Below, piece by piece: positions 33,726 to 43,110 of a DNA stretch of 64,000 bases (its first letter is position 1; every line of letters starts with the position of its first letter). The DNA is from Pyrenophora tritici-repentis (Eukaryota; Ascomycota; Dothideomycetes; Pleosporales; Pleosporaceae). Both the position numbers and the translations under genes were made by a program. A model generated the notes under the pieces. That model was given only the letters and a program-made list of their open reading frames with translations, did no database searches and had not been told where the DNA came from. Location of the stretch: NCBI RefSeq assembly GCF_003171515.1, contig NC_089394.1:2542001-2606000 (forward strand), read 5' to 3'.

Positions 33726-36700
33726 TCACGCCCAACTGTCTAGATCCTTCATACGCTCCTCTTCATCCCAGATTAACCACACAAGAGCCTCCCGAACCAG
33801 ATCCACAGGACCAGCTACAGTCGGGACCCGCCATTCTGTTCCTTCGTTACACACAATTTCTGCATGCTTTTCGTCTTTGGCATTTGCCATGGCGCAGGCG
33901 CGCTCCAGAAGGTTTGTCCCGCTGCTTTTTTCATCTTTTGGGAGGTCTAGGTCGGGACTTGGGGGATCTGCGGGGAACCTTTCTCGCAGTATGAGAGGTA
34001 ACCTGCAGCTCTCGAAGCTTAGAAGGGATGCGTGAGGTGTTGGGGGTAGCGATTTATCAATTTCGAGGGGGAAAGAAGGGCAAGGAAGGGATGTATCAAT
34101 GTTGATCGCCTGTATCTCTGCTTGTGTAGGGAGTGATGATCGAAATAAACGACTCTTTGGAGTTTTGGTTGAGACTCTCAGAGCTTGTTTTCGGAGGCGC
34201 ATACGTTGTTTGAGTTTTATGATTTTCGCCAGCAGAAGAGCACGAATTTGAGAGCAGCGCTTGCACAGACTCAACCGGGGAAGAGATGGAGATGGAGGTG
34301 GTAAGACATGTGGCATGTGATGTGTTGTTTCATCTGAGAACGAGAGATTGGAGTGCCAGTGTACATGTGGTGTTGATTTACGGACCGGGGATTCTTCGCT
34401 CAATGTTGGAAGTGGCGCCAAGCGAGGGTTTTCCAACCAATCTTCAGCTACAAGTTCAGAAAGACTACTACTTTGATTCAATGACGAGACCCTAGGAGGG
34501 AAGCGTAAGACAAGTGACCGCTGCGACCCGTCTTGCCTCCCCTCGCCTGCAGATCCTCCTCTCGGACTCCGTAAAAGCAACAGTGTGGGGTTCGATGTTT
34601 TTGACCTTAAGAAATTGTCAGAACTCAGGGTATGATGGTGGCAGTCGCGTGGAAATGGAGTCGACTCACCTAAACATCCTTGGTCAAGTACTCCTACACA
34701 ACTCTTGTGCGGATCATCAACCCCGACGTCCAGACCATCCCTCTCCTCCCTCAATTTCCATCGTGATCCAAAGTCTCTCGAAATAGGCTCCATGGGCTGG
34801 ATTTGCGTCTTCGTGGAACGAGAACTCGAATTACGATACGCACGGGACATGCATTTCGTGCCCCGAGCCTGAGCGGAAAGATCGTGCCACTCCGCCTTCC
34901 AGTGTTCTATGTCCTTTCCCTCACATTTCATCTCGTCTTCGTGACCCGCGTCGCCTCGTAACCGCGAATCGGGAACTTGTACAGCTGGAGATAGGGCGTC
35001 GTAGAAATCACTAGGCCAGCTACCGTTGTCCCATGGCCTTGTTACTCCAATGTTAGGTACAGGCGCGTCATGCTCATGCCTGGAATTCTCCGCTTCACCC
35101 TCTTTCTGTATCAAACGCTCCTCTTCGATAAGCATAGCTTGACAGTAGTCACAATACTCGAGATGTCTGTCTAGCTGATTCACCCAGTCCTCACACAGCG
35201 GGTTCTTTCTATACCGGAAGCCTCGTGAGCATTTGTTCTTGAACTGGGGATTCATGCGCTTGACATGGCGCCAGTTGAAGCGGCGGATGCTATCTTCGCG
35301 TCCTTGAGCGAGACTAGGCGGAAATAGGAGCTTGGCAAGACGAGTGCTCAGGGGTCCTTTTGTGATGGCACTTTCATACTTGTTGGAAGTTTCAAGGGTG
35401 TTGTGGGTGGAAGTGTGATTGCCGTATCGAAAGGGCGCCGTGAGACGGGCCTCAGGAACTGGTGAAGGTGACGAGGAGAGAAGAGAAGATAAGTGGGGGC
35501 TTCCCGAAGAATACGACGAAGTGGTGTAGCTCTCATAGAGGTCATCTCCGCCGCCGCGGACGCGAACTGTCGATAAGGGCTGCATGTCGCAAATGTTGAA
35601 GTAGGTTTTCCGTCCATCTTTTGTACAGGATGCACATGCACAAAAGTTAGCAAATCCAATCTCTCGCTCATTAAGATCTGTGTATGGCTCGTTCAGTGAG
35701 TTGAATAAGCCGCTGATATCCTGGTATGTGTCTCCTTCATCGCTTGATGATGTCTTGAGTGAAGTCTCTTTGGCTCCAACCGCTAGGCTTGAGCTGATAT
35801 CGATTCGCTGCACTGATTTCTCCGAATCCTTTATATCCGTATCTACTGTCTGCCATGCTCCGATGTTTAGATTGTTGTCGCGATGAACACGAATTGGCAC
35901 GTCAGGGAGCCCAATACTAACTCGCTCTTCATTCAGGTTACCTGGAAGCTTCAAGCCCATATCCTCGCGGATTTTCAAAATTTCCAGTACGCGCGAAACG
36001 TACACATCGTCTCTAGTCCTCTCTTTGACATTTTCAGACTCTAGAAGTTCACGAATCTGCGGCAACGTGAACTTGCTCGGGAACTGATAGATATGTGGAG
36101 AATCGCCACCAAAGATGATCGTGGACTCTCGTGCGAAGAAGTCGAAATTCGTGGTTGCGATTTCTGGGGGGGATTGGAACGAAGCATCATACTCGCTAGC
36201 GTAGTCCGATGACTCAGAAGAGATGGGAAAGGACTCGGGGTAATCCGGTGGAACCATATCTTCCGTATTTCCTTCCTGGGTTAGATTCAATCCCGACTCT
36301 TCGCCCCCTCCACGCATCGTCACCTCAGGGAATCGTGTATCTTCATTGCAACTCCTCCACTCCCTTTTCTGATTCTCGGATTCTACAAAAACCTCCACGA
36401 GTGTTTCCCACCTCTTTCTCAACGACTTGAGCTCATCGAATATGTCGTCCCTATCAATTTTCACAGCCTCAAGCCTCTTCTCCAACTCATCCTGCATACT
36501 CATCTGCCAATTCCTGCCTTGAACCAAACTATCGTTCATCTCCTTGAAGTCCTGTAGTTCACGCTCCAGAAAGTAGTTCCTCGTCCGCAATACAGTAGCC
36601 AGCGCTATGGAAGCATCTGTATAATCATCTCCAGGCCGAGGAGCAGTGAGAAAAGATAACATGGACTCTTGTCCTAAGCGCCCATATATACTATTGGACT

Positions 36701-37724
36701 CATTTTCAAGTCCGAGATTCACTGACGTCTGTCTCTGAATAGCTTGATGAATATCCTCACCTGCTCCGCTTCTGGCCTGTGGGGTCAGCGGTTTCACGTC
36801 GCCAGCTTGAGATCTGACCTGATGACATGGACGGCGTGACGAGGCAAGAATGGCGGTACGATGTCCGTCCTCGGCAATGATCACCTTGGGGTTTTCCTTA
36901 CTGGCTTGGACTTGAGCCTCCGCAGCTCTTTTCGCGTCAACTTCGCTCCACTTGATATAGCCGCCAGAGTCGCAGAAAAATCCCCTGTCCTTGTCGTACA
37001 CTCCCTTACCACCTCTTAGTCGGATATTATTATTGCCGTTTCCCCGTTCTGACATACTCGAATCTTCTAGTCTCTCAATTCGTGCAATCAGGTCAAGAAC
37101 TGTCATCTCGGTCTGGATTTGTCGTAGGCTACCTCTTTCTTGCTCTCTTGCCGCTTCCCAACGCCGTTCTCGATGGTGATGTTCATCTGGCGACGGTGCA
37201 TTACTTCGCTCAAAAGGCTTGTCAGCTACTCCTGCGGTTTCACTGTCGCTTTTCATAGTCGGAGTTCGCCTTTGATGCTCATAGAAGGGTACTGAGGTAG
37301 CAGAAGAATAGTGGCCGTCGTCCACCCTACAGCCCCATGTTTCCCCCCTGAGTCTCCTTTCTTCACACTCAACATACGGGTTTTGTGTTAGAATGATCTT
37401 GATAGGATGTTCAGTCTCTTTGCCTATCCAAACATTACGCTCAACGGCGTCGTCCCCATATTTTTCCACCTCGTCATGATTCCCCAAGCCACCTCTAATC
37501 TCTCTCAAGAGCTCATTCTTCTTTTCCAGCATGCCAATATTGCGTTCAGTATCTCGCAAAACTTCTTCAAGAACAGCTAGTCTTTCAGACATATCCTTTT
37601 GAGCGCGTAACAGGTTAAGGATGTAGTTGTAGTCGCTCATATCGTCGATGGGGCAATGACGTGCGAAGTTCTGATGTCCAGGAGTAGTATCTCCGTGTAA
37701 GTGATGATGTTGATAGTAAGACAT
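33726..37724 (-). CDS. Large orphan protein with recurrent RGG motifs
   Basis: One uninterrupted frame of 1332 residues from the ATG at 37724; the frame extends 45 codons further upstream but without an ATG. I do not recognise a family. A coiled coil spans about residues 37-78 and runs into the first of several short hydrophobic-RGG motifs: IRGG (76-79), LRGG (236-239), MRGG, VRGG, with weaker LRGE, LRGD and PRGG. The segment RGFFCDSGGYIKWSEVDAKR after the second motif looks conserved. Two Cys-rich patches could bind metal: NFCACASCTKDG and, 150 residues later, a patch ending HLEYCDYCQ. A basic region with CKRCSQIRAL precedes the C-terminus, which ends in an acidic helix (WLIWDEEERMKDLDSW). 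No signal peptide or membrane segment is seen. Function unknown; probably lineage-specific. Confidence 0.7.
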   Translation of the reverse strand: MSYYQHHHLHGDTTPGHQNFARHCPIDDMSDYNYILNLLRAQKDMSERLAVLEEVLRDTERNIGMLEKKNELLREIRGGLGNHDEVEKYGDDAVERNVWIGKETEHPIKIILTQNPYVECEERRLRGETWGCRVDDGHYSSATSVPFYEHQRRTPTMKSDSETAGVADKPFERSNAPSPDEHHHRERRWEAAREQERGSLRQIQTEMTVLDLIARIERLEDSSMSERGNGNNNIRLRGGKGVYDKDRGFFCDSGGYIKWSEVDAKRAAEAQVQASKENPKVIIAEDGHRTAILASSRRPCHQVRSQAGDVKPLTPQARSGAGEDIHQAIQRQTSVNLGLENESNSIYGRLGQESMLSFLTAPRPGDDYTDASIALATVLRTRNYFLERELQDFKEMNDSLVQGRNWQMSMQDELEKRLEAVKIDRDDIFDELKSLRKRWETLVEVFVESENQKREWRSCNEDTRFPEVTMRGGGEESGLNLTQEGNTEDMVPPDYPESFPISSESSDYASEYDASFQSPPEIATTNFDFFARESTIIFGGDSPHIYQFPSKFTLPQIRELLESENVKERTRDDVYVSRVLEILKIREDMGLKLPGNLNEERVSIGLPDVPIRVHRDNNLNIGAWQTVDTDIKDSEKSVQRIDISSSLAVGAKETSLKTSSSDEGDTYQDISGLFNSLNEPYTDLNEREIGFANFCACASCTKDGRKTYFNICDMQPLSTVRVRGGGDDLYESYTTSSYSSGSPHLSSLLSSSPSPVPEARLTAPFRYGNHTSTHNTLETSNKYESAITKGPLSTRLAKLLFPPSLAQGREDSIRRFNWRHVKRMNPQFKNKCSRGFRYRKNPLCEDWVNQLDRHLEYCDYCQAMLIEEERLIQKEGEAENSRHEHDAPVPNIGVTRPWDNGSWPSDFYDALSPAVQVPDSRLRGDAGHEDEMKCEGKDIEHWKAEWHDLSAQARGTKCMSRAYRNSSSRSTKTQIQPMEPISRDFGSRWKLREERDGLDVGVDDPHKSCVGVLDQGCLGESTPFPRDCHHHTLSSDNFLRSKTSNPTLLLLRSPRGGSAGEGRQDGSQRSLVLRFPPRVSSLNQSSSLSELVAEDWLENPRLAPLPTLSEESPVRKSTPHVHWHSNLSFSDETTHHMPHVLPPPSPSLPRLSLCKRCSQIRALLLAKIIKLKQRMRLRKQALRVSTKTPKSRLFRSSLPTQAEIQAINIDTSLPCPSFPLEIDKSLPPTPHASLLSFESCRLPLILRERFPADPPSPDLDLPKDEKSSGTNLLERACAMANAKDEKHAEIVCNEGTEWRVPTVAGPVDLVREALVWLIWDEEERMKDLDSWA

Positions 37725-38630
37725 ATGATTCTGGAATGTTATCTCGGTAAGTGATGCAGTGTGTCGTGGACAGTGCAGGGCTTGTAGATATTCTGTGTGC
37801 ACTTTGCTGTCAACAGCAATAGCAGCGCAATAATATGATGTATGCAGTTTTTTCTGCAACAGAATATTGCCTGAAGATCGAGACCGTGAAGTGATGATAT
37901 TAAGTAGAATGATTATGTCAAAGAAGAATGACCAGGAGTTCTCTCTCTACACATTTCTTTACAGCCTCGTCGATACGTACCCCGTGAAGGAGCAGCAGAT
38001 GTGCTACATTCCACGAAAAATATGTGTGAAGTATGCAGGCTGCATTGTGAATTTAAGAAGACACGGACGTTCATACTTAGGCGCAATCAAAGCACTGCCA
38101 CGTAAGCGACCAACAAACCGAGACAGAAGACAACGCACCGATATGCGAACGGCTGAGTATGTACCGAATTATGAGAGCGGACCCTGGATATGCAGGTGTT
38201 GAACCACCTCGGGAGGTCTTCAAATAGTGCTTTCGATTTGGATACCATTTCCGGGCTCGAATATGTACGCACATCGCTAGGTGTTGGGCTCGAAGTAGTT
38301 CAATGCGTAGTTGCCGCCTATTTCGCTCTTTGATACAAGTGTGCGAGTAAATGAGCACCGTCGTGGTGACGAAGAGCCGCGTAGTGCCGGCTTTAGTCGC
38401 ATGACCGCAGTGCATGTAGCCGCCTAGGTGCGAGGTTGGGCATTCGTACTAATGGAGAAATGTAACCATTTTCTTTTTAAAGGCATGTAATCTAGAGGAG
38501 TGAGTCGCAACTCTAATGTTTCAGTTTGGCTCCATGAGCGTCTAGCCCTCTTTTGGACAACCATGCTACTTTCCTTGTGGCGCAACAAAACCTTACCTAT
38601 GCTAGTACTGCGATCTTTCTCCGCTACCCC
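37725..38630. other. 0.9-kb divergent intergenic region
   Basis: Lies between two divergent genes. Small frames on both strands are unsupported. No repeats or RNA genes noted. Confidence 0.5.
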
Positions 38631-40513
38631 ATGGCAAGACTTATGGCGCTCTCGAGATCGTTATTTGGTGCTCCGTCTAATACTGCTCGCTTGTTACCGC
38701 GAGTGATCGCATACCCTAAAAGAGCAGGTTTTGGAGTGGTGTCGACGTATGCGCCAGCAGCCCACTCACCGGAGCATGGTTCTGATCTTCTTGAGTACAT
38801 ATCGGCGCGATGGCTGTTAGTACATTCGCATCTTTTCGAGCTTGGTAGTTAATAACTATGTATGTAGATGGAATAACGAATTAAGGCATTCAGAGAGAAG
38901 ACGTCATTTCAATGTGCCGGAATTGAAGCGCCTTGCTGCAGCGTCTGTCAACCGAACTTTGCAAGATGTAGCTCAATTCGAGAAGCTAGAAGAGGGATTA
39001 TTCAACCGCACTTTTCTTATCACTATGCGTGATGGCTTCCAGCTTGTTGGACGGATCCCTTATCCAATGACCGAACCAAGGCATCTCGTCATCGCCAGCG
39101 AAGTCGCAACGCTGGACTTCCTCCGTATCAACAACATACCTGTCCCAGAGGTCTACGGCTACTCGACTATATCGCAGAATCTTGCTGGTACTGAATACAT
39201 CTTCATGGAATTAGTTCGTGGAGTGAATTTAGGAGACATCTGGGTTGACCTTTCAAAGAAAGCCAGAAAAACAGTCGTTACCAAACTTGTGCAGTTAGAG
39301 TCCCAGCTCTTCACTCTTCAATTTCCAGGAAATGGCAGTCTGTACTATGCAAAGGACTTGGACGCGGATGTTCAAAGAATGAACATTCCAGTTGCGGATA
39401 ACGCTAGTCTTGAGGGCTTTTGTGTCGGTCCTGATACGAGGCTCCACCTTTGGTATGGCAAACGACTCAGCCTTCAGGTTGGCCGTGGACCATGTATGTA
39501 TCAACTCTAATATCTGTAATCTAAAATTCTCATGAAACAACTGCTAACTATCTGGAAGATGCAGATTCAACGGCTGTGCTGGCAGCTGGCGCTGAAAAGG
39601 AGATTGCCTACCTGATGAAATTCGGCAAACCAATCCATCCCCTCCAACTTCTGTATCGAGAGATATATAACTACGAGAAAAAGTCTCCCTCAGAACATCT
39701 AGAAATCTGCACAAATACCTACAAATCGTCCCTCGTCTCACACCGGGCGGCAACGGGGATCTTGCACGTCCAACGCTAAGACACCCTGATCTTAACCCCA
39801 ACAATGTGTTTGTCTCGGACAGCCTTGACGTCACCTGGCTGATAGATTGGCAACACTGCACCATACTACCTCTCTTTCTGCAATGCGGTATCCCCAACAG
39901 TCTGCAGGACTATGGAGATAGTGTCTCAGAGTCACTCGTACCCCCGGAACTACCGCCCAATATCAGCGAGCTAAGCGAAAGAGAGCAGTATGAGCAAGTG
40001 GAGCTCCTACGTCGTCGTCAACTTCATTACTTCTATGCTGCCGGGACGGAAGAGTATAACCCGCTGCACTATCAAGCCCTGAGCGACGACTTCAGCGTAA
40101 TAAGGCGCAAGATTTTTGATCACGCAAGCTCTCCATGGGAAGGCAATAGTGTCAGTCTCAAAGCAGACCTGGTCCAGCTAGTGAAACAGTGGGACTCCTT
40201 CACCGCCTCCAACTCGAGCACTAACGACGAAATAAGGCAGCCCTGTCCGATTTCCTTCTCTGAAGAAGAGATGGCGGAGTGTTTGCGCTTGAAAACCGCG
40301 CAGATCGAGGCAGATGAGCAGCTCAAAGCGGCCAGAGATGCTATCGGCGTTGGGTCTGAGGGATGGGTACCTCTGAAGCAGTACGACGAGATCAAGGAAC
40401 AGAATCGCATACTGAAAAAGAATGCGTTCGCTGCAGCCGAGTCAGAAGAGGAGCGGATCATGATGGATGAGAATTGGGTTTTCAATGACTTTGATGAGGA
40501 CGATTATCTGTAG
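38631..40513 (+). pseudogene. APH-type phosphotransferase (AIM9/Altered-inheritance-like), one frameshift
   Basis: Exons 38631-38815, 38868-39493 and 39565 onward, with introns of 52 and 71 nt. The N-terminus is Arg/Ser-rich, like a mitochondrial presequence, then comes ISARWLWNNELRHSERRRHF, the usual entry to this fungal kinase-like family. EGLFNRTFLITM matches the nucleotide-loop region and EYIFMELVRG the hinge. Near 39703-39705 the frame breaks: an A run appears one base short, and the next frame continues KYLQIVPRLTP, then RHPDLNPNN (Brenner-type catalytic loop with Asp and Asn) and LIDWQH (metal-binding Asp), ending at 40513. Both halves are well preserved, so the break is recent or a sequence error. 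If repaired, the protein would be about 585 residues. The physiological substrate of this fungal group is unknown. Confidence 0.8.
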
Positions 40514-40950
40514 AACACTTGTGCTTGCTATAGGTACCTAGGTACGTACAGACCAACACAGTAGAGAAAGTATATTTTTACGTCGCTAGCCGTGACGTCA
40601 TGTGTTACAGAGTTTAATCCTGTCATGTGCTGATAGTCGACTCGGGGTAGTGTCATTAGCTCACCAGCTTCACGGAGTTTACTTCTCCAAGAAAGTTAAC
40701 CGATCTTTACTGTTCGTGGCTGACCGTCCGTGCGGGGTACGATCGGCTACTGCTGTCACGTCCGCACCAAAGGGACGCCGATCATCAAATCATCAAGACT
40801 CCGGTCTCTCCGCACTGGGGGCCTGGTAGGTAGTGTGGAGGGGCTAAAAAAGGTACAAGTACTCCTCTTGTGAGTACCTTGACAGCATGACGTTCAATCC
40901 ACCAAACTCTTCATATCTACATACATTGTGTCAACAGTAATCTTAAAATC
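40514..40950. other. Intergenic, upstream of the serine hydrolase
   Basis: A palindromic TGACGTCA (40593-40600), the core site of CREB/ATF-type bZIP factors, lies about 350 bases before the next start. No gene seen. Confidence 0.4.
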
Positions 40951-42284
40951 ATGGCTTTAACCGCCCAGGTAACCGAGAACCTTAAAAGGACCGTCGAAGC
41001 GGCCTGCGCCGATCCAACGACCTCCATCCCGGGAACCAGTGTTGTAGTTATTTCCAAAGATGGCACGGAGCTCTTTGCGCATGCCGCTGGAAAACGCGGA
41101 GTGCTCAGCCACGAAGATATGACGTTGGACAGTGTATTCTGGATCGCCTCTTGCACCAAGATGATTGCAGGTCTGGCATGCATGCAGCTTGTGGAGCAGG
41201 GGAAACTGCACCTTGACGATGGAGACGAGACAGAGAGGCTTGTGCCGGAGCTGAAGGACGTGAAGGTGCTGCAAAAGGATGGCAGCTTAGTGGAAAAGAA
41301 TAAGAAGATTACGTTGAGGATGCTGTTGACGCATACTGGTGCGCTACCTGGTGAAGTTGAGATGCGATATGCTAATCTGGTGGCATAGCTGGCTTCGGTT
41401 ATTCTTTCTTCAACGAAGATCTCCGTAATTACTCACATCCCATTGGCTTCGATGAGTTCTCGGGGCACATCAAAGAGATATGTCAGCCGCTCGTCTTCCA
41501 GCCAGGAGAAGGCTGGGAGTATGGTGTTGGCATCGACTTCGCTGGTCTTGCTCTCGAACGTGTCACAGGCATGTCGTTGAACGACTACTTTCACAAGTAC
41601 ATTTTTGAGCCTTTGGGTTTGAAGAATATCTCATTGTTTCCGAACGAAGACATGAAGAAGCGCTTGGCGTACATGAACCAGCGGACGGCAAGCGGCTCGG
41701 TGATCGGACGGGATCATCTCCTTCGCAAGCCGTTGGTTGCAGAAGGTAGTGAGATCAAGGATGTTCTGAACAGTGGAGGCGGAGGTGCCTTTGCAACCCC
41801 TTCAGACTATGCACGTACGTTGTAAGCATCGGCGTTGCCGAAACTTTCTGACTAACACAAACCAGAGATCATCGGAGTACTGCTCAACGATGGCAAGTCG
41901 CCCAAAACTGGTGCCCAACTGCTCAAGAAAGAGACAGTCGACCTCATGTTCACCAATCAAATCCCACAGTTTCCCGATTTTGGTCGACAAGGCATTCCAG
42001 CAGCGAAGCCAGATTTGACATATACCCTCCCTGAGATCTACCCTGTAGAAGGCAGACCGGCTCAAGGATGGGGTTTGACATTTATGCTGTCCAATGGAGG
42101 TTCTACGGGCCGATCAAAGAGCACAGGGTTCTGGGCCGGGCTTCCAAATTGCTGGTGGTGGTGCGACCGAGAGAAGGGAGTCGGCGGAATCGTATGCAGT
42201 CAGATTCTTCCGTTTGGCGACCCCAAAGTGCTGGGACTATGGTTCGACATTGAGACGCAGATCTACAAGGCACTGGGGTCTTGA
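40951..42284 (+). CDS. Beta-lactamase-fold serine hydrolase (class C / EstB / LovD type)
   Basis: Three exons (40951-41338, 41389-41814, 41866-42284) with introns of 50 and 51 nt encode 410 residues. The nucleophile motif SxxK appears as SCTK (in IASCTKMIAGLA, about residues 67-74). LLTHTAGFGYSFF is the conserved segment after it, and WEYGVGIDFAGLALE carries the Tyr of the second motif. The family includes class C beta-lactamases, family VIII esterases and the acyltransferase LovD. In fungi most members act as esterases or transacylases. There is no signal peptide, so it is likely cytosolic. Without splicing, exon 1 stops at 41388. The next gene is a Zn2Cys6 regulator on the same strand. No polyketide or peptide synthase is nearby, so a link to secondary metabolism is not supported here. 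Confidence 0.9.
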
Positions 42285-43110
42285 GCGGGCGTCATATGGG
42301 ATGACTTTGCTTATTGGAGTCGGTCCGTTGTATCTGTCCGGCTAGACACAGCCATGGGTGTCGTGCCTGGGTCACCCCTTTGCTGTGCACACCCTTATCA
42401 TTGGAAATACACATCATGACCAAGCCATTTTCAAGGAGAGTTCTAAGCCCAATTCGTGATCTGCCCCGGCTTTTTCCAACGGTTAACCGCTACATACAGG
42501 GATATGACTCTGGGGTTATGACTCGAAATGTGAGATCCGTTGAATAGGCATAGCTCTTTCTCCATGTCGGTCTTTTCAAGCGCGTTTCCCAAGAAATAAT
42601 CCAGCATTATCAATGGTAGCGGTGAGATGCAGATAGGCGGACGCGGCTTGCTGGGCCGATCCGGCTGTCGCTTTCTGTGAATAGCCATCGAAGGTTTCGG
42701 GATACAGATCGAGGAGATTTGAGCCAATAAGAATCTGGTAGCTATAAGCCCAAGAAAATAGCGACCAGGCCTCGCGGAATTCCCCAGTGGAGTGTTGATG
42801 AATAGTAACGATCAAACGACACAGCTGTTGTGGATGAAATGACAGCAGAACTATTCGGAACAAAGTGGATCAAAATAGCGAGGACCCGTTATGCAGCATC
42901 GGATCATCCAATGTCGTAGTGATGAGCAGACTCAAGCTTGTGCTGATCGTCGTGCTCTGCCACGCGTTAGGCTTCCCCGCATTTCCGAGTTAGGACATGG
43001 AACCTAGCGGACGACGCGGGGTGTGCATATTAGCAAGACACTTGTCTCTTTCCATCCGTCATTCTTCTCGTACTTTTCCCTCTTTTCGCCGGACAACCCG
43101 GGCAGCAGCC
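42285..43110. other. 0.8-kb intergenic region
   Basis: A minus-strand frame (42576-42863) has protein-like composition but no ATG and no recognisable family; it may be a gene remnant. The rest is upstream sequence of the Zn2Cys6 gene. Confidence 0.45.

Noticed and set aside
42576..42863. Minus-strand protein-like frame of 95 codons
   Set aside because: It has no ATG, no recognised domain and no neighbouring exon; at best a remnant.
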